Assembly (NCBI GenBank): GCA_030685235.1
Contig: MU839114.1
Coordinates: 1 to 64,000, forward strand
Direction: 5' to 3'
Source of the DNA: Copromyces sp. CBS 386.78
Taxonomy: Eukaryota > Ascomycota > Sordariomycetes > Sordariales > Sordariaceae
DNA length: 64,000 nucleotides
Shown here: positions 47,451 through 61,927 of the stretch, one piece after another
Numbering within the stretch: position 1 is the stretch's first letter
Layout of the letters: every line of letters starts with the position of its first letter
Position numbers and translations under genes: made by a program
The notes under the pieces: generated by a model
Seen by the model: the letters and a program-made list of their open reading frames with translations, nothing else
Databases searched by the model: none
What the model was told of the DNA's origin: nothing

Positions 47451-50400
47451 TTATCCCCCCTCAAAAGAAGTTCTAGTAGCTTTAAAGATATATATATATA
47501 ATAATAGCTATTTTCATTCATACAACTCTATCTCCTTCAACATCTTATCGTAATTAATAACCTCTATAGGCGGTATCCTACCTGCCCAAATATTTAATAA
47601 CCTTCGTAAGATCTTTTCGCATAATAATACTAAAGATTCCTCTACCCTCTTATCTAGCGGTTCGGTCGGTTTATAAACGGTCGTAACGCCAGTTAGGAGC
47701 GGAGTAGATATATCGATTACGGCGGCGGTCTCGCGGCGTATAAGGCGGGCGGAGCGCCGTCTAAGTAGCTTAGGAGCGGATTTGGAGGGCTCGGGAACGG
47801 ATACAAGTTCGGGTGCCGGGGCGGGGTTAATATATTCGGGCTATTACTAAACTTCGGGAAGTACTAATTTATTAGGATTCTCTTTATAAAAGCGTAAGAT
47901 TATTTTTTCGTAATTAATAACGTTAGTTTTAAATTCCTAAGTCGGTTAATAATCGCCTTTCTATTATATATAATAATACTAATAAATATTATTACCTAGC
48001 TAAATATAATTAATAAATTTCTTGAAATTCTACTTAATATATTCCTTATAATTATTTATATAAATTATAATTCTACTATTATTTATTTTAATATCCGTTG
48101 AAGTATTCTAATTAAGTAGGCTTCTATTAATTTAAGGTTAAACTATTAAGATATAAAAAATAAGAGCGCATTTCATATTTGAAGGTAGGGCGAAGTATAC
48201 TATATAAGACTCCGCTTATATAATTTTGAATAGTCCTTCCTAATAGAAGTAGAACTTTAATATCGGTCGGCCGTTAACGAAATTAATTGTATTAAGGAGA
48301 ATTAAATCCCCTTCCTTATACTTAGGCGAGTTGATTTGGTAATAATTAGCGTTATTTTCGTATTATATTTAAGTACGCCTTATTTATTAGGATACGAAGT
48401 CTTAAATTATTTAAAAATAGTCGGCTAGTTTATTAACTTTATAATATTCTTTTAGCTAGGTAGGCGATAAGTCTAAATATAGCGGGGTACGAAGCTCTAT
48501 ACCTATCCGGGGGTAAAAACCGTAGTTGGCGAAGAAGGGTAAAACGTTAATTAATAATAATATTACGTTATTATTTACAAATTTAGCGAAAGGAAATTAT
48601 TTAACCTAATTAATTTATACCTAATTAATATAAAACTAAAAGAATTATTTTATCTCTATATTAATACGCTCTATTTAAACGTTAGTTTAAGGGTGGAAAA
48701 CGGAGGTTAGCTTATAGGTAATAGCTAGCCGTTTATATAAAGTATTTTAAAAACGTAAAACGAATTACGTACCGCGATTAAAAAGAATTATATTTAGTAA
48801 ATTATAAAGGCAATATATTTAATTAATAAAGCGATTAATTAATTCTTTAGCCTCTAAAATTACCGTTAAGATATAATAACGTATTTTAATTAATTAGTTA
48901 ATAATAATAGTAATATATTTAAAAGTCTAATTAAAATAGATATTTAGCGGTAGCGGGGTAATATAGTTAATAGAAATATTTTTCTATAGTACGAACGAAA
49001 TTTCGGAAGGTTTAAATAGGTTAGCGGATTTTCGTTTTAAAGATTTTATTTTAGTATAGGGGAAATAGCTTTTATAGAAAATTCTAATATTGTAAACTAT
49101 CCCTTCCTAATAGAAATCGTATTAAAAGAGATTGTAAATTGCATTATAATTAGAGTACTTTACGCTAGGGGAATTATATTAACAATTAATTAGAACGAAT
49201 TGGAGTTCTTTATTATAAAGATCGATAATAACCCTATTACGCTATTTAACTACTCTATTACTAACGACCTAATACTTTACAAATACTTTATAAAAAACCT
49301 TTTTAATATTAGGAATTTATTATTTATAAGCGGGGTCCGCGAAATAGGAAACGACCTCTTAGAGGAAAACGGAAGTTTTATAACTATTCAGGATAATATT
49401 ATTAATAGATTTATTATCGTAATCGCTTATTAAACGGAGGGTGAAATTTAAAAGGTCGAAGCAGCCGTCTTCGAACTACGCGGGATTTAAGAGTATCCGC
49501 TAGCGGGCTACTAAGCGATTATTATTAGTATTAGTAGGGCGGTCGTTGGGTTTACGGTTTAAAATATTAGGGCGAAAGTTCTACGGCCCTAAAGTATATT
49601 TAATTAAGAAGTTAAATTACAATAAGAACTAGGATTACTTTATATAACGTTAAGTAAATTATTTATTAATTATAAAAGTCTAAAGGTTTTTATAATTTGT
49701 TAAAATATCGAAAGGCTGCTAAACTCCTTCGAATTCCAGTCTCCATTCTTCTAATACTTTAATAATAGCGAATAATTCTTTATCGTATATATTATAATTA
49801 TATTTTTAAACCGTATATTTAGATAAGAAGTAGGTAATTAAATAGAGAACGCTATTATTACCGTATTAAGAGAAAATACCGCCTATAGCCCAATTAAAAA
49901 CGTTTATTTCAATTACCGTTTTCTTAGACTAATTATAGATCTTTAATACGGGTCTGCTAATAAAAGCCCGTTTTAAAGCTTCGAAAGCGGAATTATATAT
50001 AACGGACTAAAACTATATAATATCCTTCTTTATAAATTCGTATAACGGTCCTACCATTATCGAAAAATCTTTAATAAAACGGCAGTAGAAGTTTACAAAA
50101 TTTAAAAAAGATTATAAGGACTTTTTAAACTAGGGAATTACCTAATTAATAATAATTTTAATTTTTTTTAAATTTATTTTAATACCTCCCAATATAATAA
50201 TAAAGCCCAAATATTTTATTCGTATCGTATAAAACTCATATTTATTAATATTAATATTAAAGCCTACTTTAATTAAACAATTAAAAACGTCGTTTACGTA
50301 CCGCTCATAATCTTTAATATTATTAGAATAAATTAGAACGTTATCGAAATAAATAATTATATAAACGTTAAAAACATTATAAAAAATATTATTAATATAA

Positions 50401-53400
50401 TTTTAAAAAGCTCCAGGGGCGCCTTATAAGTTAAATAGAATTATTAATAATTTAAATAAATTAAATTGTATTATAAAAACTATAAACTATTTATATCCCT
50501 CCTTAATACGAATACGGTTAAAAGTAGCGATAACGTCGAATTTAATAAAAATTTTAATATAATAAATTATATTAAAAATTTCTTTAATTAGTAGTAGCGG
50601 ATATTGTAATTTAAGGGTAATATTATTAATATTATAATAGTTTACGCAAATATAGATTCCTCTTCCTAATTTCTTTATTAAAAGGACTAGAGCGGATACT
50701 TTTAATTGTAATAGCCGGATAAACTTCTTCTATAATATATTATCAATTTACTTTTTAATAACGCTAAATTCGTCGGGGTTAAAAGGGCGTCCGTAAGCGG
50801 TTAGGGGTATAGCTCTTAGGCGGAGTTCGATTTTAAGGTTGTAAGAACGATAAGGGGGAAGGGTTTTAACTCCCTTTTAGCGGAAAGTATTTATATAATA
50901 CTAATATTATTAAAGTAATTTAATTTAAATTTGTTTATTAATTTTAGAGGGTTTATTAGCTTTTTCGTAAAACTTCGTAATATTTTCCGAAGTAACCTTA
51001 CGTAAAACGATACTATTAGTAGCGAAGTATTAATTAATAGCTTCTTTATAACGGGGGAAATCAGTATCCGTACTAGTAATTTTAATAGAATTAGAAACCT
51101 TAACGGCTCTTAAAATAGCTACATCACTTTTACTTACTAAATTATCGATTTATCGATAAAAATTACTGCTGAAAAACTTTTTATACTTCTAATCCCTCCT
51201 TATTAGTACTTCTTTAATTATTTCTAGTATTAGTTTATCGTTTAAAGCGTATAGGTTTAAAACGCTATATTCTTTTACGAATTAATCTTTTTTTAATATA
51301 CGTTTAATATTTTCGATTATATTAATTCGTATAGTGCAGATAATTTAGAGGTTATATTTTTCTACTAATTAATTGAAGGTGGTAGCAGATAGTTCTTTAA
51401 TATCGTTAGGGTTAATAGGATTTATTAGGATATAGAGGCGACGGATTTGGATTTAATAATTTATAATAATAATACGGAATCCTCTAACTACCTAGTAAAG
51501 TATTAGGATTATCCGTAGTAGAAGAAGGGGGATTACGCTATAGGGGACGGTATTAAGTATAATAGCTTGCCCGGGGCTTGTTAGAATTTTGCTAATTACG
51601 GAAGTTTTTAAGCGGTAAGCGATCCGATTGCGGAAATAGTTAAATTGTTAACGAGTCGTTTGTTTTACGATTGCGGTAATAGAAATATAGTATAGGATAT
51701 CTATTTAAGGCTTAGTATTAGGCTTACCTTCGTTTGGGACCTCTTCGTACGTAGCCTTTTTAAATAAATTCGCTATATTAAATTAGGCAATTAGGCTTGC
51801 TATTAGGGCCTCCCGCTTATTGCTAAGGATCCCCTTTAGGAAATAATCGCGTTCTTTATAGGCTATAGTAAATTAAAGCGAGTTATAAAGCTATAAAATA
51901 TTTAGCGAGTAGTAAATTAGATATAAGTAACCTAGAATAACAGGATTATTTTTAATTAGATTGTAAATAAATAGATTAATAATTTCGTAATAATAGTTTA
52001 TCCCTATTGTAATTCTTATAAAATAAGTAATATTACCCTTGGCGGGACCTCCGTCGGCGAAGTATAAGATTTTAAGGTTTATAAATTTAAAGAAGGGGAA
52101 ATAGTAATAATAAACGAAACGTCTATTAATAAACCCTAGGGCGGTATAACCGCTATCGATTAGATTTAAATAATATACTTTATACGATCCGTTGGATAAT
52201 TAAATAAAGAAGTTTAATAAATTAAAGTATTTATAACGATTATCTACAGAAAATTTATAAATTTCAATTATATTTAACTATATAATAATATTACCCTCTT
52301 CTTTCTATTTTATAAATAATTATTTTTAATCGCAATTTAGTTTAGAGGCTGTATATTTCCCTACTAATTAATATAATTAATTTCGTTACCTTAGATAGGA
52401 CCGACGAAGCCGGGGACGTACGCGGGGACGGAGGCCTGCTAATACTATAGCGCCGCGGTATTATTATTATTAGCCGCCTAGGCGTTTATAGCGTTGATTT
52501 AATACTATTAGCCGTAGCCCTACTAACCATAGCCGTACTAGCCCTGCTAAGGAGTGGAATTATTATTGCCGCCCCTACTACCGCTTCTACTACTGCCTCT
52601 ACCGCCGCGACCGCCGCGACTACCACGGGTAGAAACGGGGGGATCTTTATTAAAATTAATACAGCTACGGCAAGCGGCCGAAAAATAATTTTTATAACTG
52701 CAATAAGTATACGCGCTAATTTTTATATAATATTCGAAAATTTCTTACGAAATTATATTGCGTATAGTAATATTAATAGTAAATATAGAATTAAAGTCCA
52801 TCGTATTACCGCCTTAATTAACGGGCTATTCTAAAAAAGAAGTAGTATTATTATTACTAGCGGCGGATAGTTTATAAAACGGGTTAGCGAATTTTTTGCG
52901 GTAAATATTATCCTTATAATTTTAGGCTAGAGAGTAGGCTATTTAAAGTTATTTAGCGAAATTATTCTCAATTAGGAGTGGGTATTAATAGGTAATAATA
53001 TTACGGACAGCTTTATTAATTTTATTATAAAAGTAATATACCTTTATAGTATTATCTATTTCGCACTAATCGATAAGGATAGTAAAATAATCTTTAAAAA
53101 CGGCCTAACGTATATCTTTAATTATTTTCAAATTATTAAACTTATAACGAATAATAATAGCAAAATTAGAATTATCGTACTTAATATTAAACTCTTTAAA
53201 GAGATCTATAGCAGTTTTCTACTTCTATTTAATATTATTAATAGAATATTTAAAAATATTAGTTAATTAAGATTTAATAGCCGCGAATAAGAGGCCTTCG
53301 AAATATTTAATAATATATAAAAAGCGTTTTAATTCGGAAGCGAAGTAAGTAGGCTCGTTAATTTAATAAAATTTAATTTTTATACGCTAGGAGCGGTACT

Positions 53401-54067
53401 TCTCCGCTTTTTCCAATTAAGTAGCACCCTTACCATTAAACAGAATAATATACGTATATAATTATACTAACTTATAGCCGCTACTATTAATATTTATAAC
53501 TAATATAATAGGTATTATAATAATTATAATTTTTCGAATTTATTTTAATTAAGCGCAGACTTTAATAATAATTTCAGCGTACTTATCCTTTTATTTCTAG
53601 AAGAATTTAAAAGTATTAATTTTAAAGTCGTTAAAAGATTATTTAAATTCGTTAATATTCTATTAAAGCTTGGTATTATAATTATTTAAACGATCGATTT
53701 CTTAATAGGATTCAATAAAATCCTTTTTAATTTTCTAAATAGGTATACGGGCTTCAATTATATTATTATAAACGAAACGGTTAAAGGCGAAAGCGACGTT
53801 GCGGAGTATTAGGACCGAAGTAAGCGCGAAGGTATAGTTTATAGTATAAATAGAGGGAAAATAAATATTAAAATCGTTATTGAAATTTATAAATGCTTTA
53901 GCGAAGGTATTATAAATTATTTAATTCGTAGGGTTAATATCGGAGGTTTAGAGAATTCCGATAGCGGTTACTACAATGAAATTATTAATAATAACCTATA
54001 ATTAGTCTATTATTAATTATTAAATTAATACGAATACGTTAGTTTCCTTAAACGTACCGTTTTAATT

Positions 54068-54318
54068 TATCACGGGGCGAAAGGGCACCGTTATGGGTAG
54101 GGTACAATATATATTATTATATAAGGAGAAGGGAGGAGAGAAAGAAGTGTGTACAGAAGTCTGGCTATATAGGCGAGAGCCCTGTAGACTAGACCGTACG
54201 CGGGCACGTAAGGCTGCACGTAACGGTAACATAACGTAGCCAAAGCTCTAGGCTCTAGTCGGCACAACATATATACAATTAATACAATATAGCACATCAC
54301 AAGTCTAACTCTATAATA
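54068..54318 (-). repeat. Left LTR of the innermost Gypsy element
   Basis: 251 bp, begins TATCACGGGGCGAAAGGGC and ends CTATAATA. It differs from 61232-61482 mainly by transitions. Confidence 0.88.
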
Positions 54319-57300
54319 CTATCCCCCCTCAAAAGAAGTTCGAAGAATTGAAAAAATTTATATATATGTGAAATAATAGACTCAAGACCCTTCTCATAAT
54401 TTTTTATCTTCGTAAATATCTATTAACTTCCGAAATACTCTCCCGAACGCAAGGTATAAACCTTCCTCCATATCCCTCTACGTCCTATCTTTTATAATAG
54501 CGGCCGTTTCTTGCTATACTAAACGGTTGGAACGGCGCTATAGTAGTTTGGGGGCTATCGGTACTGGCGCTAAGGTATTGGCGGCGAAGCGCTCAAAAAC
54601 CCGCTAGACCTCTAGGGGAACTAATTTATCCGGGTACTTGTAGTAGAACTATTAAAAATAGTACTTACAATTAATAACGTTACTAATAAGTTCTTAGGTA
54701 GGGTTACCAGTCTTCTATTTAACCTCGTATTTCCAATGCCTATTATTACCTATTTACTAATAATTTATAAAACGTTCGAATACCTATTCCTCGTACTCCT
54801 CCTAATTATTAATACGTATTATAACCCATTTTTCGTTAGTTTAAACATTTATTATAGTAGGTTAGCCTAAAAGGCTTTAGCCGGACTATAATTGTACTAT
54901 AGAAATATAGAAAATTAGTAAGCATTTTATATTAGACGGGAAGGTAAAGTATATTATATATAATTCAGCGCGGACGACTTTAAAGAGGCCTTCTTAACAG
55001 GGGTAGAACTTTACGTACGGACGTCCGTTAATAAAGTTAATAATATTAAGTAAAACTATATTACTAACGTAATATTTAATAGAATCAATTTACTTCTTAT
55101 TAGTATTATCTTCGTACTATTCCTACGTACGCTAAAATTATTAGATAGTAAAATCCTAAATTTATTAGAAGTAGTCCGCTAATTCGTTAACCTTATAATA
55201 TTCTTTAAATTAAGTTAGGGAGAAGTTTAGTAGTAGCGGGGTACAAAATTCTATATTTATACAAGGGTAATAGCTGTAATTGGTAAAGAAAGGAGAAATA
55301 TTTATTAATAATAAGATTGCGTTATTACCGGCGAACTCCGCGAATAGTAACCACTTTACCCAATCTATTTATACTTAATTAATATAAATTTTTAAGAATT
55401 ATTTTATTTCTACATTAATACGTTCGGTCTAAACGTTCGTCTAGGAGTAGAAAGCGGAAATAAATTTACAAATTACGGATAGCCGCTTATAAAAGGTAAA
55501 TTAAAAACGTAAAATAAATTAAGTACCCTTATCGGAAAATACAGTATTTAGAAGGCCGTAGATCGAATAAATACGGTCGATAAACCGGTCCGCTAATTCT
55601 TCCGCTTCTAAAATTATTATTAGGATATAATATCGTATTTTAATAAGTTAATTAATAACGACGGCGACGTATTTAAACGTTTAACCTAAATAGGTATTCG
55701 GGGGTAGCGGCGTAATATAGTCGACTAAAATATTAATCTATAGTACAAAAACGACTATAACTAATTTAAAATAATTAATTAAACTTCTCTTTAAAGATTT
55801 CATCTTTATATATAATAAGCAACCTTTATAGAAAAGGCGTACGTCGTTATATATCCCCTCTTAATAGAAATCGCATTATAAGAATTCGTATATAGCGTTA
55901 CGGCCTAAATAACCGGCGCCTAAAGAATTATATTAGCGATTAATAAATTAGAACTAGAGATTCTTATTATAGGGATCGACGATAATACAATTACGTTATT
56001 TAGCGATATTATTAATAATATAATATTCCGAAAAGGCTCTATAGAAAACCTTTTTAATATTAGTCGGCTATTAATAAGCTCCGCTAATAAAGGATAATAT
56101 TAATTCCTATAAGAAGATAGAAGTTTTATAGCTAGTGCGGACGAGATTATTAGTTAATAGAGTATTTAAATTGTCTGGGCTTAATAAGTAAAATAAGAAT
56201 CCTACTACTAAATTATTAAATTCGAAGTACCTTTCTTCAAATTAAAATAAGTCTAATAAGGCCCGCTTACGAACGGTTAAATAATCGTCCTCTTCGTTAT
56301 TAGGTCGGTCGTTAGGTTTGCGGTTTAGAATATTTGGGCGAAGGTTTTTCGAACCTAGGGTATATTTAATTAAAAAATTAAAACGAAATAAAAATTAAAA
56401 TTATTATATATAATATTAAATTAATTGCTTATTAGTTGTAAATATTTAGAGATTCTTATAATTTATAAGGATATTAAACAGTTATTAAACTCCTTCCAAT
56501 TCTAGCTTCTATTCTTTTAATACTTTAATAATTATAAATAATTCTTTATTATATATATCGTAATTATATTCTTAAAAATTATATTTAGCTAAAAAGTAGG
56601 CGATAGGGTAAAGGATACTATTATCCCTATATTAGGAAAAGGTGCCACCTACAACTTAGTTAAAGGTATCTATTTTAATTACAGTCTTTTTAGACTAATC
56701 GTAAATCTTTAAAACAGGGCCTTTTAAAAATATTTTTTTAAGAGTTTTAAAAGCGGTTTAATAGCGGTCGTCCTAAAATTAATTAGTATCCTTCTTCGTA
56801 AATTCGTAAAATAGGGCAATTATTATTAAAAATTCCTTTATAAACCGCTGGTAGAAATTTATAAAATTTAAGAAGGATTATAGCGACTTTTTTAATTCTA
56901 GTATTTACTAATCCGCAATAATTTTAACCTTCTCTAAATTTATTTCGATACTTTTAAATATAATAATTAAATTTAAATATTTCGTCCTTATTATATAAAA
57001 TTTATATTTATTAATATTAACGTTGAAGTCCGCTTTTACTAACCTATCGAAAACGTCGTTAATATACCGCTCGTAGTCTTTAATATTATCCGAATAAATA
57101 AAGATATCATGAAAATAGGCGGTCGTATAAATATTAAAAATATTATGTAAAATATTATTAATATAATTCTAGAATATATTTAGGGCGCCTTATAAGCTAA
57201 AAAGAATAATTAAAGATTCAAATAGGCTAAACCGGGTTATAAAAATAGTAAGCCACTCGTACCCTTATTTAATATAAATACGGTTAAAAATAGTAATTAT

Positions 57301-59239
57301 ATTGAATTTAGTAAAGATTTTAATACAATAAATTATATTAAAGGTTTCCTTAATAAGCGGAAAAGGGTAGCGGGATTTAAAGGTAACGTTATTAATACTA
57401 TAATAATTAATATAAATACAAATTCCACCTCCCAGTTTTTTAATAAGGAATAGTAACGTAAAAGCTTCCGATTATAAGGGCTTAATAAACTTCTTTTAGA
57501 GTATATTATCGACTTATTTTTTAATAACGCTAAATTCGTTAAGATTGAACGTACGCCCGCGAAAAGCGGGAGGGGTTACTCCCGGACGGAATTCAATTTT
57601 TAAATTATATACCTTATAAAGTAGAAGAATATCCACTCCTTCTTATACGAAAGTTTACGTATAATACTAGTATTATCGTAAGAACTTAATTTGAATTTCT
57701 ATAACCGTTTTAAGAGGTTTATTAACTTTCTTATAAAATTATACCGCGTCCTCAAATATAATTTTATTAATAGTAATACTATTTATTATAAAATATTCGT
57801 TAATTACATCTTTATAGCGGGGAAAATCGTCGTCGGTACCGTTGATTTTAATAGAATTAAAAACCTTTATAGCCTTTAAAGCGGCCTCGTCCCTATTTCC
57901 TACTAGGGTATTAATTTAATAATAATATTTATTACCGAAGAAATATTTAAAACGTTAACCTTTATTTAATAATACTTCTACTATTATATTTAATATAAAA
58001 TTATTGCTTATACTCTAAGGGTCTAAAATACGCCCCTCCTTTTCTAATTATTCGTCTTCTTCGGTTAATTTATAAATATCTTCGTTTAAGTTAGCCCGAA
58101 TTATACGGATAATTAAGAGCTTATAAATTTCCGCTAATTAATTAAAAATAGTAGTAAAGAACTCTTTAATATTGTTAGGGTTAATAGGACTAGCTAGAAT
58201 ATTATAGAACCGAATTAGGATATAATAATCTACTATAGAAGTCTTTATACTATTAGCTTAACAGTAGAGCGCCGGGCGGGGTGCCGAAGGAAGTACCGGG
58301 AGTAGGGCTAATAATATAATTACGCTACCGCCTTTTACTTTCCCGAGCAGAATAATGCCCAATTAATTAGTAACCCTATATTTAAAATAGTAGAATTATT
58401 AGCGAATAGTTCGCTTAATTATAGCGGAAATCAATAATTGCTTAACGGCTTTAATTTCTCTTTAGCTAAATTCGCCTTCGTCCTTTATATCCTTTACCGA
58501 TAGGCTTTAATACGAATATTAAATTAGTAGTCGCAGAATTATAAAGTAGCGGTTCGAAAGCGGAACAGTATAGTTTAAAGCCCCGGGTAGGAAATAACCG
58601 TATTATTTATAAACGGAATTAAACCGAAGAAAGTCGCTAAACTAATTAATATTTAGTACGTAATAAACGAGCTACAGGTAATTTAGGATAATAAGGTTAT
58701 CTTTAGCCAAATTGTAAATTAATAAATTAATGATTTCATAGTAAATTTTTACTTATATTATAAATTTAAAGAAGTAAATAATATTACCCTTAACCTAGCT
58801 ATTAGCGAAGTATAATAATTTAAGAATAGTGAGTGGAAGAAAAGGGAAATAGTAATAATAAACGAAACGACGATTAATAAAATTAAGGGCAATATATCTA
58901 CTATTAACAAAAATAGTACAATATAATTTACGCGGTCCGTAAGATAAATAAATAAAAAGATTTAATAAATTAGGGTATTTATAACGGCTATCTATTAAAA
59001 ATCTATTTATTTTAATAATATTTAACCATATAAGGACGGTCCCGTTATCTCCTCTATATCCGTTAAATTCGTACTTCTAAATATAATTTAGCTAAGAGGC
59101 TATATATTTCCCTAGCCTAAAATAGAACTATTCTCGTTATTTATAACCGGGCTGATAAAGCCGGACTAATAAATAAGAATAGGATTATAATAACCGGGGG
59201 CCGGGGTACCGGGAATTAGAGCGCCGGGGTTTATAGTAT

Positions 59240-59560
59240 TAACGTAGTAATTGCTACTATAGTTGGGGCACTATTATTTATAATTATATTAACCTTAGGC
59301 GGGCTATTATTAAGTATTATTATTATTATTACCGCTGCTATTATTATTACGGTTACTGTTACTTCTATTATTAGAAATATTATTATTACCGCTATTATTA
59401 TAATTATTACTACTATTACTAATATTACTAACGTTACCGCTACGGCCTTTATTGCGGTTATTGCAGGGCTTAACCTCCTTTTTAAAATTAACGCGGGCGC
59501 AATAATTAATAGAATAATAGCCGGGCCTTCTACAACGGGTATAAACGCCTATCTTTATAC
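59240..59560 (-). repeat. Asn/Ser/Gly-rich low-complexity gag tail
   Basis: Repeated TTATTA and ATTACT triplet runs on the plus strand read as Asn/Ser-rich peptide on the coding strand next to a zinc-knuckle-like Cys segment. This is typical of a gag C-terminus. Confidence 0.5.
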
Positions 59561-61231
59561 GATATTTAAAAATACTAGCCTTAATTATATAAAATATTTA
59601 AATATCCGTCTCAATTATAATATTAAAATCTATTATATCGCCGCCTTAATTAATAATTATTTTAATTGCAAAGGTGCTAGAACGACTGGCAGGAGTAAAG
59701 GTATTAATTGTATTAACTTTATAAAATAAATTAATCTATTTCTTATACTAGTCTTTATTGTTTAATACTTTAATGAAATTACGAACGGCTTTAAACTATT
59801 CGTTAAATTTATCGTCGGCAAATTAGGGACGTTAGTAGGAAAAGGCGAAATAAATATAATCGCTAATCTTCTAACGGAAGTAATAGATTTTTATACCGTT
59901 ATTAAATTTATATTTATCGACGAATATAATAAACTTTTCTTTAAAGTCGGTCTACTTTATACCTTTAAATATTTTAAAGTCTTCGAAAGCGCAGTAAGAT
60001 TCGACGACAATATTAATATTATTATACTTTTTATCTAGTTCGTTAATTAATTCGAAGGCTATAGCCTACTTATAAGGCTCGCCGAAAATAGCCTTATTTA
60101 ATTTAATTTTAATAGTTTCGAACGGGACGCTTTCAATAGAGCGGGCAATAAAAGAAAATTTAGGGCGCTCGTCGGTAAAAATTTTAGGCTTATTTACCTA
60201 AATAAACTTTATACGTATATACTAAATACAATATTTAATAATACGTTTAATTAACGATCTTTTATTATTGAAGGTAGGGGTAACTATAATACGTAATACC
60301 GACCTATAACTATTATTATTTTTATTAATATTTATTATATTATCGTCGTTACTAAGATCGTTAAATACGTTAGGAGGTAAAGGGGTTGAATTAAGGGAGG
60401 GGGGAACCGGGCTATTCTTCGAAAGCCGGGTATAAAAGTCGAAAAAGATCTTTTAATAATAATCCTTTTAAAATTAAAAAGTAATTGCGGATATTATACG
60501 GAAATCGCTAAACTCCTTTTTAAAAACGGCGATCTATTCGTAGAATAATTTAATTTAGTCTTAATAATCCTTTATATTAGCCTAAACGGCGAATAAGTAT
60601 TAAATACGGATAATTATAATATTACTCTCTTTGTAAGCAATTTCGTAATTAAAATCTTTAATATAAATATATAAATAAATAACTTCTTCTCTAACTACGA
60701 TAAAATCTTCTTCGAAATTACAAACGTCGGCTCTAACTACAACTATATCGTCGCAAAATAAATAATAGAAAGTAGAGAAGAAGGCTTGAAAAACGGAAAG
60801 GTTAGCAAAATTATATACTTAAAAAATAGGAATTAAAACTTCAATCGCTTAATAATAGAGGCCTTCGAACGCTTAAGCGAGAACTATTAAATCGTTTTAA
60901 TATACAGAATTAATAGCTGCTACAATAATATTAATAATTATAATAACAATAAAATTATTAATTACAGGCTAAGTTCAGGGAACGATAGAGTTGGATATTA
61001 ATCGCTAGATTAAATATACTTTAATAAATATAAGGGAGAGAAAGAGAGTACAAACAATCTTAATTAACAATATTCGACTTAGTATTTTACTTAATTCAAC
61101 GGCTAGGTTTACAATTAGAGTCGGGAACGCATAGGGTTGAATTTTAATTAATTAATTACCATAATCGAAATGCGAGCAATTTTCCTTTTGTAATAGTAAG
61201 CGCGCATAGCGCAATAATTAATACAATAAAC

Positions 61232-61482
61232 TATTACAGGGCAAGAGGGCACTATTATAAGTAGGGTACGATATATATTATTATATAAGGAGAAGGGAGG
61301 AGAGAAGGAAGTATATACGGAAGTCTAGCTATATAGGCGAGAACCCTATAAATTAAACCGTACGCAGGCACGTGAGGCTGCACATAACGGTGACATAGCG
61401 TGGCCAAAGCTCTGGGCTCTAGTCGGCACAGCACATATACAGTCAGTGCAGCACAGCATATTACAGGTCTAACCCTATAATA
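61232..61482 (-). repeat. Right LTR of the innermost Gypsy element
   Basis: 251 bp, begins TATTACAGGGCAAGAGGGC. Its distal half (from about 61366) is less RIP-mutated than the left copy, keeping GCACGTGAGGCTGCAC and GGCACAGCACATATACAG. Confidence 0.88.
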
Positions 61483-61705
61483 TAATTAATAGGTAGGGAA
61501 AAAGAGATGAGGCTAATACCTATATTACCTAGCTCGAGTCGTGTTATTTGCGACCGAGTTTTTACTTACCCCGTTTGTAAGGGGTCGAATCTTTTAATCG
61601 TAGAATAATTAATCGTAGAGCGATTTAAATAATTTTTTCTATATTAAATATAATTTAAATCTATTTCCCTTAAGCGTACATAGCGCGATAGTAAGTATAA
61701 TAAAT

Positions 61706-61927
61706 TATCACGGGGTAAGGTACTGTTGGGGGTAGGGTAAGATATACGTTATTATATGAAGGAGAGGAAAGGAAGGATGTGTACGGAGGATTGGCTATAT
61801 GGGCGAGAGCCCTAGAAGCCAAGCCGTACGCGTATATAACCCTGTACGTGACCGTGCTATGACGATAGTCATAGCACATCTAAGAGGCAGTGCAGGGTGG
61901 GCATATCATAGGCCTAATCCTATAATA
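61706..61927 (-). repeat. Right LTR of the middle Gypsy element
   Basis: 222 bp, begins TATCACGGGGTAAGG and ends TATAATA, immediately followed by the CGGAG duplication. Confidence 0.88.

Larger units (their letters stand above)
54068..61482 (-). mobile_element. Ty3/Gypsy LTR retrotransposon, innermost of the nest, 7.4 kb
   Basis: 251-bp LTRs (54068-54318 and 61232-61482) with an exact TAATT target duplication (54063-54067, 61483-61487). A minus-strand polypurine tract (GAGGGGGGATAG) adjoins the left LTR. Minus-strand domains: integrase at about 55000-56200, RNase H at 56430-56640 (EYNYDIYNKELF), reverse transcriptase at about 56680-57500 (FHDIFIYSDN near 57105-57130). Gag at about 59250-60950 has a zinc-knuckle-like segment near 59470-59550 and an Asn/Ser/Gly-rich tail. 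Many stops indicate RIP inactivation. Its LTR start and TATA-like block resemble those of the middle element, so the two are related families. Confidence 0.88.
47229..61927 (-). mobile_element. Ty3/Gypsy LTR retrotransposon, middle of the nest
   Basis: 222-bp LTRs (47229-47450 and 61706-61927) starting TATCACGG (from TGTCACGG). The target duplication is CGGAG on the right (61928-61932) and CGAAG on the left (47224-47228), one G/A difference. A minus-strand polypurine tract (TTTTGAGGGGGGATAA) follows the left LTR. Minus-strand RNase H reads at about 49650-49850 (YNYNIYDKELFAIIKVLEEW), and reverse transcriptase at about 49900-50900 with YFDNVLIYS near 50325-50360. Gag with an Arg/Gly-rich tail and a zinc-knuckle-like motif lies around 52440-52720. 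Without its insert the element is about 7.3 kb. It inserted into the Copia element and was itself split at 54067/61483. Confidence 0.87.
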
